64,000 bases of DNA, from contig JALELB010000055.1 in NCBI GenBank assembly GCA_022768805.1, positions 1 through 64,000 on the forward strand, given 5' to 3'. Every line of letters begins with the position of its first letter. The stretch's first letter is position 1. This DNA comes from Ruminococcus sp. (GTDB lineage Bacteria > Bacillota > Clostridia > Oscillospirales > Ruminococcaceae). The notes beneath the pieces were generated by a model. That model had not been told where the DNA came from. It worked only from the letters and a program-made list of their open reading frames with translations, and did no database searches. Positions 7,644-17,147 of the stretch are shown here, piece after piece. Position numbers and translations under genes: made by a program.

Positions 7644-9398
7644 ATGGATCAGGAACGTCTCAGCCATGCAAAGGACGTTTCCAACGGTGACACTGATAAG
7701 GGACAAATCAAAGATCAGAACCAGAGCCGAAGACAGCGGCGCAGCCCGTTTGCCCGGCTGGCATCCGGAATCGCACTGTGCGGCGCCTGGGTCATCCGGC
7801 TGCTGCTGTATCTGCTGTATGGCCTGCTGAAGCTTATCCTGCTGCTGGGCAGGGGCCTTCTGCAGCTGAAAAAGCCTCTGGGCAGACTGAAGCAAGCACT
7901 TATGCAGCCTTTGCGTATCCGGATGCGCCACGCAGATCAGGTGCAGCAGAATATGCGGGCAGCCCGGAAAAAGGGAAGAAAGCATTTTGCAGCGGCACTG
8001 CTGGAAAGCGCCCATGCATACGTGTGGGGAGAGGATGGGCTCTTTATTACCATCTTCAACTATGCGGCGCCCATTGCATCCCTGGCCTTTCTGGCGGGTG
8101 TTGTATTTTACGGGGCACATCTGCAGTACGGACTGGTGGTGCAGTATAACGGAGAGGAAATCGGCGTGGTTGCCTCCGAGGCGGAATTTGATGCAGCAGC
8201 CAGTGAGGTTCACAAGCGGATAGCCAATGTGGAGCTGGCGGATCCCTTGATTTATACGCCGAAATTCTCGCTGACCATCGTCAATGACACCAGCGACTAT
8301 GTGCCCACCTCTGTGCTGGCGGATCGGATGCTTTCCAGCTCTGATGCGGTACTGATCCAGGCATGCGGGGTTTTTGTGGATGATCGCTTTGTCGGTGCAG
8401 TCACCTCCGGTCAGGAAATTGAATTTGCATTGTCCGAGCGTCTGGCGGATTTTAATGCACCTGCCGGAGCAACGGATGTGCGGTATGAAAATGAGGTAAC
8501 ATTCCGCAGCGGTATGTATCTGGAAGACAGCCTCATGGAAACGGAGGAGATGATCCAGAAGCTCACCGCCAGTGAACGGTATCGCACCAAGTATACGGTG
8601 CAGCCGGGGGACTCTGTGGTACAGGTGGCAAGGAAATTTTCCATGACCGAATCCGGGCTCCGGGAGCTGAATCCTGAGCTTGAGGATGGGGAATGTGAGC
8701 CGGGTACACGGCTGACAGTCATCCGGACCAGCAGCTTTCTGCCGATTCAATATACGGAGCGCATGACCCTGACCAGCTTTATTGACTATGACTCCATCGA
8801 GGTCAACACCAGTTCCGTGAACAAGGGGGATACCCGGGTTCTGGTGCCCGGGGTCAAGGGGGAAAAATCCAATGTGGTGGACATCGTCTATGTGGATGGA
8901 GCCGAAGCCAGCCGTACAGTGATCCGCTCCGAGGTTCTGTCAGAGCCTGTTACCGAACAGGTGGGCATCGGCACCTACACGGCACAGCCCATGTCCCAGA
9001 ATACCGTGCTGCGGGGCAGCGGACAGTTCAGCTGGCCGGTGGACGGGGGCTATATCAGCGATCCCTTCATCAGCGACCGGAATCACAAGGGGCTGGATAT
9101 TGCTGCACCTGGCGGTACGGAAATTTATGCTGCCGGGGCAGGTACCGTCACCTATGCAGGCTGGAATGCAGGGGGCTACGGCTACCTGGTAATGGTGGAT
9201 CACGGGGACGGATATGTAACGGTGTATGGCCACTGCTCCATGATCTTTGTATCTGAGGGTCAGGAGGTTTCCAGGGGCCAGCACATTGCGGCAGTGGGCT
9301 CCACCGGCCGTTCTTCCGGCAATCATCTGCACTTTGAAGTCCGGTACAACGGCATGTACTGCGACCCCAGCGGATTTTTGCGGGTGAATGCAGACTGA
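7644..9398 (+). CDS. Membrane-anchored LysM-G5-M23 peptidoglycan-binding protein
   Basis: A 584-residue envelope protein. After a polar N-terminus there are hydrophobic segments around residues 45-72 and 130-155. A LysM domain lies at about 311-365 (KYTVQPGDSVVQVARKFSM), a G5-like domain at about 375-455, and an M23 (lysostaphin-type) domain from about 462 to the end. The zinc ligands are intact: H481 and D485 in NHKGLD, and H563 in HLHFE, so endopeptidase activity is plausible. The likely role is cell-wall cleavage in growth, division or separation. It has its own promoter and is probably monocistronic. ATG 7644 follows GGGAG. Confidence 0.9.
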   Translation: MDQERLSHAKDVSNGDTDKGQIKDQNQSRRQRRSPFARLASGIALCGAWVIRLLLYLLYGLLKLILLLGRGLLQLKKPLGRLKQALMQPLRIRMRHADQVQQNMRAARKKGRKHFAAALLESAHAYVWGEDGLFITIFNYAAPIASLAFLAGVVFYGAHLQYGLVVQYNGEEIGVVASEAEFDAAASEVHKRIANVELADPLIYTPKFSLTIVNDTSDYVPTSVLADRMLSSSDAVLIQACGVFVDDRFVGAVTSGQEIEFALSERLADFNAPAGATDVRYENEVTFRSGMYLEDSLMETEEMIQKLTASERYRTKYTVQPGDSVVQVARKFSMTESGLRELNPELEDGECEPGTRLTVIRTSSFLPIQYTERMTLTSFIDYDSIEVNTSSVNKGDTRVLVPGVKGEKSNVVDIVYVDGAEASRTVIRSEVLSEPVTEQVGIGTYTAQPMSQNTVLRGSGQFSWPVDGGYISDPFISDRNHKGLDIAAPGGTEIYAAGAGTVTYAGWNAGGYGYLVMVDHGDGYVTVYGHCSMIFVSEGQEVSRGQHIAAVGSTGRSSGNHLHFEVRYNGMYCDPSGFLRVNAD

Positions 9399-9429
9399 TT
9401 CCATCCGGGTTATTATAATAGTATAAGCG

Positions 9430-9463
9430 GCATCCTGCCGTATGTGCAGGGTGCTGTTTATAT
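9430..9463 (+). terminator. Possible weak terminator after the M23 gene
   Basis: GCATCCTGC (9430-9438) pairs with GCAGGGTGC (9446-9454) with one G-U pair, followed by the loose U-rich run TGTTTATATT. The U-tract is poor, so termination may be inefficient. Confidence 0.45.
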
Positions 9464-9522
9464 TAAATAAAAGATATTCTATAATTCATAAAAATTTTAC
9501 AACTCTGGCTTTGCCCGTAGGC

Positions 9523-9551
9523 TTGCAATCTATTGTAATGCATGGTATAAT
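9523..9551 (+). promoter_or_regulatory. Main promoter of the S10-spc-alpha operon
   Basis: TTGCAA (9523-9528), a 17-base spacer and a perfect TATAAT (9546-9551) preceded by TGG (extended -10). The predicted start near 9558 gives a leader of about 310 bases before rpsJ. No comparable promoter was seen inside the operon. Confidence 0.82.
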
Positions 9552-9557
9552 GTACAG

Positions 9558-9868
9558 GTGATTGCGACAGATATGCGAGGAAGCGGAAGGTTGCTGGCGG
9601 TATGTCAGGGAATTTCCGTGGAGTATGTCCGATTTTAAACCGGGCGAAAAGAGATAACGGACACAGTTTGTGCTTTGTGCTAGCTTGCGTATGCATGGAG
9701 TATGCCTGAATTGTGCCTATCTGAACTTTCCTCGGAAAACAGTTGCGTTTTTCGAGTTTTTTTATGCTCAGATCAGGATACACACGGGAACGTGGAAGGA
9801 ATCTCAGGGGAACACTCAGAAGAGGATCCCGCCCCCAATCATGAAATACTATAAGGAGGCGAAATCAC
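9558..9868 (+). ncRNA. Structured leader of the ribosomal protein operon
   Basis: This leader has no good open reading frame. TGTCCG (9626-9631) pairs with CGGACA (9658-9663) around a purine-rich loop. A terminator-like hairpin follows at 9731-9763, and CGAGGAA (9576-9582) could pair with TTCCTCG (9728-9734), which overlaps the terminator stem. I believe leaders of this type precede rpsJ in other Clostridia, but that is recollection and was not tested. A feedback ligand among the operon's ribosomal proteins is plausible and unproven. Confidence 0.55.
9731..9763 (+). terminator. Attenuator-like terminator in the rpsJ leader
   Basis: CTCGGAAAAC (9731-9740) pairs with GTTTTTCGAG (9747-9756, one G-U pair) around a six-base loop, followed directly by seven T residues (9757-9763). 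It lies between the operon promoter and rpsJ, so it could only act by attenuation. Confidence 0.7.
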
Positions 9869-10183
9869 GTGGCAGTCAACGAGAAAATCAGAATCAAGAT
9901 CAAGGGTTACGAGCACGCAACAGTGGATGCGGCAGCCGCAAAGATTGTGGAGGCAGCAAAGCGCAGCGGTGCAAGAGTTTCCGGTCCGATCCCGCTGCCG
10001 ACCGATAAGGAAGTTGTTACAATCCTTCGTGCGGTACACAAGTACAAGGACAGCCGTGAGCAGTTTGAAATGAGAACACACAAGCGTCTGATCGACGTTA
10101 TCAGACCCACTCAGAAGACAACTGACGCACTGCAGAAGCTCGAGATTCCCGCAGGTGTGGACATCGTTATGGTGCTGAAGTAA
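9869..10183 (+). CDS. rpsJ: 30S ribosomal protein S10
   Basis: Small-subunit head protein, also NusE of antitermination complexes. The 104 residues have the family opening [21 protein letters not shown] and the [10 protein letters not shown] segment. The GTG start at 9869 lies nine bases after AAGGAGG. First gene of the S10-spc-alpha operon; unusually, a 106-base spacer with three hairpins separates it from rplC. Confidence 0.98.
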   Translation: MAVNEKIRIKIKGYEHATVDAAAAKIVEAAKRSGARVSGPIPLPTDKEVVTILRAVHKYKDSREQFEMRTHKRLIDVIRPTQKTTDALQKLEIPAGVDIVMVLK

Positions 10184-10202
10184 GCACAGCGATAACCCCT
10201 GA

Positions 10203-10263
10203 CTCTGCATGAAGCATGCAGAGAGGATGGCAGGTGCCATCGGTCAAGTTGGCAAGCGCCAAC
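10203..10263 (+). ncRNA. Three tandem perfect hairpins in the rpsJ-rplC spacer
   Basis: Hairpin 1: CTCTGCATG-AAG-CATGCAGAG (10203-10223). Hairpin 2: GATGGC-AGGT-GCCATC (10226-10241). Hairpin 3: GTTGGC-AAGC-GCCAAC (10248-10263). All stems are perfect and none is followed by a U-tract, so these are not typical terminators. They may be an RNA element controlling rplC and downstream genes, or processing or stability structures. Confidence 0.6.
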
Positions 10264-10289
10264 CAATAACCTAACAGGAGGAAAATGGA

Positions 10290-10925
10290 ATGCAAAAAGG
10301 TATTATCGGCAAGAAAATCGGTATGACACAGATTTTCGACCAGGAAGCAGGAAAAGTAATTCCTGTAACCGTTGTAGAAGCTGGTCCCTGCGTTGTAGTT
10401 CAGAAGAAGACCGTTGAAAACGACGGCTATGCTGCACTGCAGATCGGCTTCGATGAAGTGAAGGCACAGCGCATCAGCAAGCCTATGAAGGGTCATTTTG
10501 ACAAGTCCGAGGTTGGTTACAAGCGTGTTCTGAGAGAATTCAGACTGGACGACTGCGACGCACTGAATGTGGGCGACCTGCTGAAGGCTGATACATTTGC
10601 TGTGGGTGACATCGTAGATGTCAGCGGCACCAGCAAGGGTAAGGGCTTTTCCGGCGCCATCAAGCGTCACAATCAGCACAGACTGAAGGAAACACACGGT
10701 ACCGGCCCTGTGCACAGACAGGCTGGTTCCATGGGTGCATGCTCCTCTCCGTCCCGTATCTACAAGGGCAAGGGCATGGCAGGTCACATGGGTGCTGAAA
10801 AGGTAACAGTTCAGAATCTCGAAGTAGTGAAAATTGACGTTGAGAACAATCTGATTGCGCTGAAGGGTGCGATCCCCGGTCCTAAGGGCGGCGTTGTTTG
10901 CATCACAGATAGTGTAAAGGCTTAA
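10290..10925 (+). CDS. rplC: 50S ribosomal protein L3
   Basis: Large-subunit protein near the peptidyl-transferase centre. The 211 residues start with the typical [15 protein letters not shown] and contain the conserved loop [20 protein letters not shown], with the glutamine that is methylated in some bacteria. ATG 10290 follows AGGAGG. It is separated from rpsJ by the three-hairpin spacer and from rplD by 17 bases. Confidence 0.98.
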   Translation: MQKGIIGKKIGMTQIFDQEAGKVIPVTVVEAGPCVVVQKKTVENDGYAALQIGFDEVKAQRISKPMKGHFDKSEVGYKRVLREFRLDDCDALNVGDLLKADTFAVGDIVDVSGTSKGKGFSGAIKRHNQHRLKETHGTGPVHRQAGSMGACSSPSRIYKGKGMAGHMGAEKVTVQNLEVVKIDVENNLIALKGAIPGPKGGVVCITDSVKA

Positions 10926-10942
10926 GGAAGGAGGAAGCATAA

Positions 10943-11566
10943 ATGGCTAAGGTTTCAGTATTTGATATGACAGGAAATCAGGTTTCGGAGACAGAGCTTT
11001 CCGATGCTGTATTTGGTATTACTCCTAACGAAGCAGTTATGCACGCAATGGTTGTAAACTACCTGGCAAACCAGCGTCAGGGCACACAGTCCACTCTGAC
11101 CCGTACAGAGGTCAGCGGCGGCGGCAGAAAGCCCTGGAGACAGAAGGGCACCGGTCATGCAAGACAGGGTTCCATCCGTGCTCCTCAGTGGTATCACGGC
11201 GGCGTGGCACTCGGTCCGAAGCCCAGAGATTACAGATACGCACTGAACAAGAAGGTTCGCAGACTGGCGATGAAGTCCGCACTTTCTTCCAAGGTGCTGG
11301 AAAACAACATCATCGTGCTGGATGCACTGACAGTAGATTCCTACAAGACCAAGACCATCGTTGCCATGCTCAAGGCACTGAACGTGGAGGGCAAGGCACT
11401 GATCGTTACTGCAGAAGCAGACAAGAAGGTCATCAAGAGCGCTGCTAACATCCCCGGCGTAAAGACAGCTGCTGTCAACACACTGAATGTTTACGATATT
11501 CTCAACTATGACAAGTTCATCGTGGTTAAGAATGCCGTTGGTCAGATCGAGGAGGTGTACGCATAA
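10943..11566 (+). CDS. rplD: 50S ribosomal protein L4
   Basis: Large-subunit protein lining the exit tunnel; in some bacteria it is also the autogenous regulator of the S10 operon. The 207 residues include the tunnel loop [20 protein letters not shown] with the [12 protein letters not shown] segment. The ATG 10943 follows AAGGAGG. Its stop codon overlaps the rplW start (TAATG). If a protein acts on the leader upstream of rpsJ, L4 would be a candidate by analogy only. Confidence 0.98.
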   Translation: MAKVSVFDMTGNQVSETELSDAVFGITPNEAVMHAMVVNYLANQRQGTQSTLTRTEVSGGGRKPWRQKGTGHARQGSIRAPQWYHGGVALGPKPRDYRYALNKKVRRLAMKSALSSKVLENNIIVLDALTVDSYKTKTIVAMLKALNVEGKALIVTAEADKKVIKSAANIPGVKTAAVNTLNVYDILNYDKFIVVKNAVGQIEEVYA

Positions 11567-11889
11567 TGAAAGCTGCACAGGATATTATCTTGAAGCCGAT
11601 CATCACGGAGAAGAGCATGGATTTTCTTCCCCTCGGCAAGTACACTTTCAAGGTAGCCAAGGACGCAAACAAGCTGGAGATTGCCAAGGCAGTGGAAGAG
11701 CTGTTTGACGTACAGGTTGAAAAGGTTCATACCATGAACTGCAGAGGCCGTGTAAAGCGGGTCGGCAGATATGTCGGCAAGACCGCTGACTGGAAGAAGG
11801 CGATCGTTACCGTAAGTAAGGATCCCAAGCCCGGTAAGGACGGCAAGAAGCGCAAGAGCACCATCGAGTTCTTCGACGGCATGTATTAA
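11566..11889 (+). CDS. rplW: 50S ribosomal protein L23
   Basis: Large-subunit protein at the tunnel exit, the docking site for trigger factor and SRP. The 107 residues begin KAAQDIILKPIITEKSMD and contain NKLEIAKAVEELFDVQVEKV, both typical. The start overlaps the rplD stop as TAATG. A spacer of 63 bases with a small hairpin (GGGAG-AATG-CTCCC) separates it from rplB. Confidence 0.98.
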   Translation: MKAAQDIILKPIITEKSMDFLPLGKYTFKVAKDANKLEIAKAVEELFDVQVEKVHTMNCRGRVKRVGRYVGKTADWKKAIVTVSKDPKPGKDGKKRKSTIEFFDGMY

Positions 11890-11952
11890 TCGCGCTTCCG
11901 GTATGGGAGAATGCTCCCGCAAAATGCATTATATAAGGAGTGAAACACGCAA

Positions 11953-12786
11953 ATGGCAATCAAGACCTATAAACCGACAACTGCTTCCCGCCGTAACATG
12001 ACGGTTACCAACTATACGCAGCTGTCCAAGGTTGATCCGGAAAAGAGTCTGCTTGAGCCCCTCAAGAAGAATTCCGGCAGAAACAGCTATGGCCGTATCA
12101 CCGTTCGTCACAGAGGCGGCGGAAACAGAAGAAAGTACCGTGTCATCGACTTCAAGCGTGACAAGGACGGTATCAACGCAAATGTTCTGACCATCGAGTA
12201 CGATCCGAACCGCAGCGCATTCATTGCTCTGGTTCAGTATGAGGACGGCGAGAAGAGATACATTCTGGCTCCCCACGATCTGAAGGTTGGCGATGTTGTC
12301 CGTTCCGGTGCTGACGCTGATATCAAGCCGGGCAACGCACTGCCCCTGCTGAATATTCCGGTTGGTACCTTCATTCACAACATTGAGCTGTATCCGGGCA
12401 GAGGCGCACAGCTGGTTCGTTCCGCTGGCAACATGGCTCAGCTGATGGGTAAGGAAAATGACTACGCCCTGATTCGTCTGCCTTCCGGCGAGATGAGAAA
12501 GGTTCCGATTGGTGCAAAGGCTTCCATCGGTCAGGTTTCCAATATTGACCATGAAAACGTACACTACGGTAAGGCTGGTCGTGTTCGTCATATGGGTATC
12601 AGACCTACAGTCCGCGGTTCCGTTATGAACCCCTGCGATCACCCCCACGGCGGTGGTGAAGGTAAGGCGCCGGTTGGACGTCCGGGCCCTGTTACACCTT
12701 GGGGCAAGCCTGCTCTGGGTTATAAGACCCGTAAGACCCACAACCGCACTGACAAGTATATCGTAAAGAGAAGAAACGGGAAATAA
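11953..12786 (+). CDS. rplB: 50S ribosomal protein L2
   Basis: Core large-subunit protein needed for subunit association and peptidyl-transferase activity. The 277 residues match the family length and include [20 protein letters not shown] and the C-terminal [19 protein letters not shown] segment, whose histidine is the highly conserved residue near the active centre. ATG 11953 follows AAGGAGTG. Confidence 0.99.
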   Translation: MAIKTYKPTTASRRNMTVTNYTQLSKVDPEKSLLEPLKKNSGRNSYGRITVRHRGGGNRRKYRVIDFKRDKDGINANVLTIEYDPNRSAFIALVQYEDGEKRYILAPHDLKVGDVVRSGADADIKPGNALPLLNIPVGTFIHNIELYPGRGAQLVRSAGNMAQLMGKENDYALIRLPSGEMRKVPIGAKASIGQVSNIDHENVHYGKAGRVRHMGIRPTVRGSVMNPCDHPHGGGEGKAPVGRPGPVTPWGKPALGYKTRKTHNRTDKYIVKRRNGK

Positions 12787-12807
12787 GCGGAAAGGAGGAA
12801 CTGATTC

Positions 12808-13092
12808 ATGAGCAGAAGTATTAAAAAGGGACCTTACGTACAGGAGGTTCTGCTGAAGCGGATTATGGCTATGAATGAGGCCGGCGAAAAGAAGGTTCTC
12901 AAGACCTGGAGCCGCTCCTCCACGATTTTCCCTGATTTCGTTGGACACACAATCGCAGTTCACGATGGCCGCAAGCATGTTCCGGTTTACGTTACAGAGG
13001 ATATGGTTGGTCACAAGCTGGGCGAATTTGCCCCCACCAGAACCTATAAGGGTCATGCTGGTTCCAAGACATCGAACAACGGCAAGAAGTAA
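12808..13092 (+). CDS. rpsS: 30S ribosomal protein S19
   Basis: Small-subunit head protein. The 94 residues begin [18 protein letters not shown] and contain the conserved [22 protein letters not shown] stretch in shorter form and the [13 protein letters not shown] motif. AAGGAGG precedes the ATG. It lies in the usual order between rplB and rplV. Confidence 0.98.
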   Translation: MSRSIKKGPYVQEVLLKRIMAMNEAGEKKVLKTWSRSSTIFPDFVGHTIAVHDGRKHVPVYVTEDMVGHKLGEFAPTRTYKGHAGSKTSNNGKK

Positions 13093-13116
13093 TAAGTAGC
13101 GGAAGGAGGAGTTCAA

Positions 13117-13452
13117 ATGGAAGCTAGAGCGTATTTGAGAAATGCTCGCATCGCACCGAGAAAGGTGCAGATCGTTCTGGATCTGATCCGGAACAAGCCT
13201 GTTGACATTGCATTGGCTACACTTGAATTGACACCGAAGGCTGCAAGCCCGATGGTGGCAAAACTGTTGAAGTCCGCTATGGCAAACGCTGAGAACAATC
13301 ACAACATGAACAAGGATGACCTGTATGTTTCCGAGTGCTTCGTATGCCCCGGTCCGATTATGAAGCGGGTTATGCCTAGAGCACAGGGCAGAGCCTTCAG
13401 AATCCTGAAGAGAACATCCCACATCACACTTGTTGTGAAAGAAAAAGAATAA
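13117..13452 (+). CDS. rplV: 50S ribosomal protein L22
   Basis: Exit-tunnel protein of the large subunit. The 111 residues include [20 protein letters not shown] and the tunnel hairpin region [18 protein letters not shown], where macrolide-resistance changes arise in other bacteria; nothing unusual is seen here. The start follows AAGGAGG. Confidence 0.98.
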   Translation: MEARAYLRNARIAPRKVQIVLDLIRNKPVDIALATLELTPKAASPMVAKLLKSAMANAENNHNMNKDDLYVSECFVCPGPIMKRVMPRAQGRAFRILKRTSHITLVVKEKE

Positions 13453-13469
13453 TCCCAAGGAGGTTAACT

Positions 13470-14252
13470 ATGGGCCAGAAAGTAAATCCGCACGGTCTGC
13501 GTGTTGGCGTTATCAAGGATTGGGATTCTCGCTGGTTTGCGAACAAGGCAGATTTCGGCGATACACTGGTAGAAGACTACAACGTACGTAACTTCATCAA
13601 GAAGAGCCTGTACGCTGCAGGTGTTCCGAAGATCGAAATTGAGCGATTCGCTGAAAAGGTTAGAATCAACATCCACTGCGCAAAGCCCGGCGTTGTAATC
13701 GGCAGAGGCGGCGCAGAAATCGAGAAGCTCCGCGGGCAGCTGGAAGCTATGATGAAGAAGCAGGTTGCTGTCAACATCATTGAAGTTAAGCAGCCTGATA
13801 TGAATGCTCAGCTGGTTGCTGAGAAGATTGCGCTGGATCTGGAGAACCGTGTTTCCTTCAGACGTGCAATGAAGCAGTCCATCGGTCGTGCTATGCGTCT
13901 GGGCGCAAAGGGGATCAAGACCCGTGTTTCCGGCCGTCTGGGCGGCGCAGAAATCGCAAGAAGCGAGACCTATCACGAGGGCACCATTCCGCTGCAGACC
14001 ATCCGTGCTGACATTGACTACGGCACCGCTGAGGCACATACCACCTACGGCCGTCTTGGCGTAAAGGTATGGATCTACAAGGGTGAGGTTCTCAAGGGCG
14101 ACGCTGCAAAGGCTGCTGCTGAGAAGGCTAAGTACGAAAAGAAGCCGGAAGCAAGACCGGAAAGAAAGCGCCGGGACGACAGAAACGGCCGTGACAACAG
14201 AAACGGCGGCTTCAAGGCACGTGATTCCAGAAGAGAAGGAGGTAACCGATAA
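13470..14252 (+). CDS. rpsC: 30S ribosomal protein S3
   Basis: Small-subunit protein at the mRNA entry channel. The 260 residues comprise an N-terminal KH domain with [11 protein letters not shown], the C-terminal S3 domain, and an Arg/Asp/Asn-rich tail ([17 protein letters not shown]) somewhat longer than in most relatives. [20 protein letters not shown] is the typical opening. The stop overlaps the rplP start as TAATG. Confidence 0.98.
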   Translation: MGQKVNPHGLRVGVIKDWDSRWFANKADFGDTLVEDYNVRNFIKKSLYAAGVPKIEIERFAEKVRINIHCAKPGVVIGRGGAEIEKLRGQLEAMMKKQVAVNIIEVKQPDMNAQLVAEKIALDLENRVSFRRAMKQSIGRAMRLGAKGIKTRVSGRLGGAEIARSETYHEGTIPLQTIRADIDYGTAEAHTTYGRLGVKVWIYKGEVLKGDAAKAAAEKAKYEKKPEARPERKRRDDRNGRDNRNGGFKARDSRREGGNR

Positions 14253-14677
14253 TGCTGCTCCCGAAGAGAGTTAAATATCGTCGTGTGCACAGAGGTCGTA
14301 TGACCGGTAAGGCACTCAGAGGCAATCAGGTTTCCTACGGTGATTACGGTCTCCAGTCCCTGGAGCCGGCATGGATCACCTCCAATCAGATCGAATCTGC
14401 CCGTATTGCAATGACACGTTACATCAAGCGTGGCGGTCAGGTATGGATCAAGATTTTCCCGGATAAGCCCGTGACTTCCAAGCCCCTGGGTACTCGAATG
14501 GGTAAAGGTAAGGGCGCACCGGAATACTGGGTAGCTGTTGTAAAGCCGGGCAGAGTAATGTTCGAGATCGCAGGCGTTCCTGAGGAAACTGCAAGAGAGG
14601 CGCTGCGTCTTGCTATGCACAAGCTGCCGGTTAAATGCAAGTTTGTAAAGAAAGCTGAACAAGGAGGGGAGCAGTAA
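14252..14677 (+). CDS. rplP: 50S ribosomal protein L16
   Basis: Large-subunit protein at the A-site tRNA. The 141 residues open with [20 protein letters not shown] and include [20 protein letters not shown] and the [17 protein letters not shown] motif. Translation is coupled on both sides: TAATG overlaps with rpsC upstream and rpmC downstream. Confidence 0.98.
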   Translation: MLLPKRVKYRRVHRGRMTGKALRGNQVSYGDYGLQSLEPAWITSNQIESARIAMTRYIKRGGQVWIKIFPDKPVTSKPLGTRMGKGKGAPEYWVAVVKPGRVMFEIAGVPEETAREALRLAMHKLPVKCKFVKKAEQGGEQ

Positions 14678-14871
14678 TGAAAGCGACTGAAATCAGAGAT
14701 CTGTCCGTTGAAGAAATGAACGAAAAGCTGGTCAGCCTGAAGGAAGAGCTCTTCTCTCTCCGTTTTCAGCATGCTGTCAATCAGCTGGATAACACAGCTC
14801 GTCTGAAGGATGTAAAGAAGGACATCGCGCGCATCAAGACTGTTCTTCGTGCGGCAGACGCGAATCAGTAA
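14677..14871 (+). CDS. rpmC: 50S ribosomal protein L29
   Basis: Small large-subunit protein near the tunnel exit. The 64 residues show the two-helix pattern with [20 protein letters not shown], typical of L29. The start overlaps the rplP stop (TAATG), with GGAGGGG upstream. Confidence 0.97.
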   Translation: MKATEIRDLSVEEMNEKLVSLKEELFSLRFQHAVNQLDNTARLKDVKKDIARIKTVLRAADANQ

Positions 14872-14889
14872 GAGAAGGAGGAGTTTGCT

Positions 14890-15147
14890 GTGTCTGAAAG
14901 AAACCTGAGAAAGACAAGAGTCGGCAAGGTTGTAAGCGACAAGATGGACAAGACCGTTGTTGTTGCAATCGTTGATAACGTACAGCACCCGCTTTACAAG
15001 AAGATCATCAAGCGCACTGTAAAGCTGAAGGCTCACGATGAGCAGAACGCATGCCGCATCGGCGACCGCGTAGAAGTAATGGAAACCCGCCCCATGTCCA
15101 AGGACAAGAGATGGCGTGTGACCAACATCATTGAAAAGGCAAAGTAA
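14890..15147 (+). CDS. rpsQ: 30S ribosomal protein S17
   Basis: Primary 16S rRNA-binding protein with an OB fold. The 85 residues begin [20 protein letters not shown] and contain [19 protein letters not shown]. The GTG start at 14890 follows AAGGAGG. A 51-base spacer leads to rplN. Confidence 0.97.
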   Translation: MSERNLRKTRVGKVVSDKMDKTVVVAIVDNVQHPLYKKIIKRTVKLKAHDEQNACRIGDRVEVMETRPMSKDKRWRVTNIIEKAK

Positions 15148-15198
15148 TATAGTATTGAGCGGAAGTTCCGTTGGAGCTTCTGAAAGGAGGAACTCGCT

Positions 15199-15567
15199 GT
15201 GATCCAGATGCAATCTTACTTGAAGGTCGCTGACAACACCGGTGCAAAGGAACTGATGTGCATCCGTGTGCTGGGCGGTACCCGCAGAAGATATGCGAAC
15301 ATCGGCGATGTGGTTGTGGCTTCTGTTAAGAAAGCAACACCCGGCGGCGTTGTTAAAAAGGGCGACGTTGTAAAGGCTGTAATTGTTCGTTCCGCAAAAG
15401 GCCTGCGGAGAGAAGATGGTACCTACATCCGTTTCGACGAGAATGCAGCCGTTATCATCAAAGAGGATAAGAACCCGAAGGGAACCCGTATTTTCGGACC
15501 GGTCGCAAGAGAACTTCGTGAGAAGGACTACCTCAAGATTCTGAGCCTTGCGCCCGAAGTATTGTAA
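15199..15567 (+). CDS. rplN: 50S ribosomal protein L14
   Basis: Large-subunit protein at the subunit interface and the target of the silencing factor RsfS. The 122 residues include the [19 protein letters not shown] segment and [20 protein letters not shown]. The GTG start at 15199 follows AAAGGAGG and gives the family opening MIQMQSYL. Confidence 0.98.
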   Translation: MIQMQSYLKVADNTGAKELMCIRVLGGTRRRYANIGDVVVASVKKATPGGVVKKGDVVKAVIVRSAKGLRREDGTYIRFDENAAVIIKEDKNPKGTRIFGPVARELREKDYLKILSLAPEVL

Positions 15568-15580
15568 TGGAGGTGTCATG

Positions 15581-15952
15581 ATGAATAAGTTACATGTTAA
15601 AACAGGTGACACAGTCGTGCTCCTTACAGGTGACAGAGAAGACAAGTATGTAAAGGGCGAGTCCAAGACCCGCAAGACCGGCAAGGTACTTGAGGTCAGC
15701 CCCTCTGAGAACAAGGTGATCGTTGAGGGCATCAACATGATCACCAAGCATGTGAAGCCCACCAGAATGGGTCAGCCCGGCAGCATTGTCAAGGCTGAGG
15801 CTCCGATTTATGCTTGCAAGGTTCAGGTCGTTTGCCCCAAGTGCGGCAAGCCCACCCGTGTTGGCCACGGTTTCGAGACCAAGACCAACGGCGCAGGCGT
15901 AGAGAAGAAGCTGCCCATCCGTATCTGCAAGAAGTGCGGCCACAATTTCTGA
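15581..15952 (+). CDS. rplX: 50S ribosomal protein L24 with C-terminal zinc-ribbon-like extension
   Basis: Assembly-initiating large-subunit protein with a KOW motif ([19 protein letters not shown]). The C-terminus has two CxxC pairs ([12 protein letters not shown] and CKKCGHNF), about 18 residues longer than the usual 102-105-residue form. I chose the second of two adjacent ATGs (15581) because GGAGG at 15569-15573 is seven bases away; the first, at 15578, would be only four. The result is 123 residues. Confidence 0.95.
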   Translation: MNKLHVKTGDTVVLLTGDREDKYVKGESKTRKTGKVLEVSPSENKVIVEGINMITKHVKPTRMGQPGSIVKAEAPIYACKVQVVCPKCGKPTRVGHGFETKTNGAGVEKKLPIRICKKCGHNF

Positions 15953-15968
15953 TAGGAGGAGAACGAGA

Positions 15969-16508
15969 ATGGCAAGATTAAAAGATTATTATGTCAGCAC
16001 TGTCGCTCCTGCAATGATGAAGAAGTTCGGCTACAAGAGTGTGATGCAGATTCCGAAGCTTGACAAGGTTGTCATCAATGTAGGCGCTGGCGAAGCAAAA
16101 GAAAACGCAAAGGTGATCGACGCAATTATGGCTGACATCGCAGCAATCACCGGTCAGAAGCCGGTTATCTGCCGCGCAAAGAAGTCCGTTGCAAACTTCA
16201 AGCTCCGTGAGGGCATGCCGATCGGCGTAAAGGTAACGCTGCGCAGCGAGAAGATGTACGAGTTCGTAGACAAGCTGTTCAACGTTGCGTTCCCCCGGGT
16301 TCGTGACTTCAGAGGCATCAACCCGAATTCTTTCGATGGCAGAGGCAATTACTCCACCGGTATTAAGGAACAGCTGATCTTCCCTGAGATCGAGTACGAC
16401 AAGATCGACAAGGTACGGGGTATGGATATCAACTTCATTACAACCGCAAACACAGACGAAGAAGCGAAAGAGCTGCTGACACTGATGGGCGCTCCGTTTG
16501 TGAAGTGA
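15969..16508 (+). CDS. rplE: 50S ribosomal protein L5
   Basis: 5S rRNA-binding protein of the central protuberance. The 179 residues match the family length, with [36 protein letters not shown] and the [20 protein letters not shown] segment all conserved. The start follows TAGGAGGAG. Confidence 0.98.
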   Translation: MARLKDYYVSTVAPAMMKKFGYKSVMQIPKLDKVVINVGAGEAKENAKVIDAIMADIAAITGQKPVICRAKKSVANFKLREGMPIGVKVTLRSEKMYEFVDKLFNVAFPRVRDFRGINPNSFDGRGNYSTGIKEQLIFPEIEYDKIDKVRGMDINFITTANTDEEAKELLTLMGAPFVK

Positions 16509-16526
16509 TAGGGAGGATTCATCGAA

Positions 16527-16712
16527 ATGGCAAAAAAGGCAATGATTAACAAGCAGCAGAAAGCTCCCAAGTTCTCCACAAGAGCATACAACAGATGCAA
16601 GATTTGTGGAAGACCGCATGCTTATCTCAGAAAGTTCGGCATCTGCCGTATCTGCTTCAGAGAGCTTGCACATGACGGTCAGATTCCGGGTGTGAAGAAA
16701 GCAAGCTGGTAA
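16527..16712 (+). CDS. rpsN: 30S ribosomal protein S14, zinc-binding (type Z)
   Basis: Short 61-residue zinc-containing form of S14. Four cysteines are present as CKIC and CRIC ([20 protein letters not shown]), as expected for the C+ version. The gene is in the standard spc-operon place between rplE and rpsH. A second, zinc-free S14 used in zinc starvation may exist elsewhere but is not in this window. Confidence 0.97.
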   Translation: MAKKAMINKQQKAPKFSTRAYNRCKICGRPHAYLRKFGICRICFRELAHDGQIPGVKKASW

Positions 16713-16735
16713 ATTAACAAAGGAGGTCATTCGGC

Positions 16736-17134
16736 ATGCAAATTACTGATACTATCGCAGATTTACTGACCAGAATCCGCAATGCGAATTCTGCAAAGCA
16801 CGCCACGGTTGACGTTCCCGCCTCCAATGTCAAGAAGGCAATTACACAGATTCTCGTAGACGAGGGCTATGTAAAGGGCTTCCAGATCATTGAGGACGGC
16901 AAGCAGGGGATTATCAGAATCACCCTGAAGTACGGCGAGAACAAGTCGCCCATCATCACCGGCCTGCGTCGGGTTTCCAAACCGGGTTTGCGTATTTATT
17001 CTAGCTGTGAAGATATGCCCAAGGTCCGCAAGGGTCTGGGAATCGCCATCGTTTCCACTTCTAAGGGAATCGTAACTGACAAGAAGGCCCGTGAGCTGAA
17101 CGTCGGCGGCGAAGTACTCGCATTTATTTGGTAA
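16736..17134 (+). CDS. rpsH: 30S ribosomal protein S8
   Basis: 16S rRNA-binding assembly protein; in E. coli it is the translational repressor of the spc operon. The 132 residues open [20 protein letters not shown] and end with the conserved [19 protein letters not shown] and [17 protein letters not shown] lies upstream of ATG 16736. Confidence 0.98.
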   Translation: MQITDTIADLLTRIRNANSAKHATVDVPASNVKKAITQILVDEGYVKGFQIIEDGKQGIIRITLKYGENKSPIITGLRRVSKPGLRIYSSCEDMPKVRKGLGIAIVSTSKGIVTDKKARELNVGGEVLAFIW

Positions 17135-17147
17135 GGAGGACACGGTA

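Noticed and set aside
11929..13458. Long open frame on the minus strand opposite rplB, rpsS and rplV
   Set aside because: It is a shadow of highly expressed ribosomal genes with strong codon bias. The product has no recognisable motif, and the plus-strand genes are certain.
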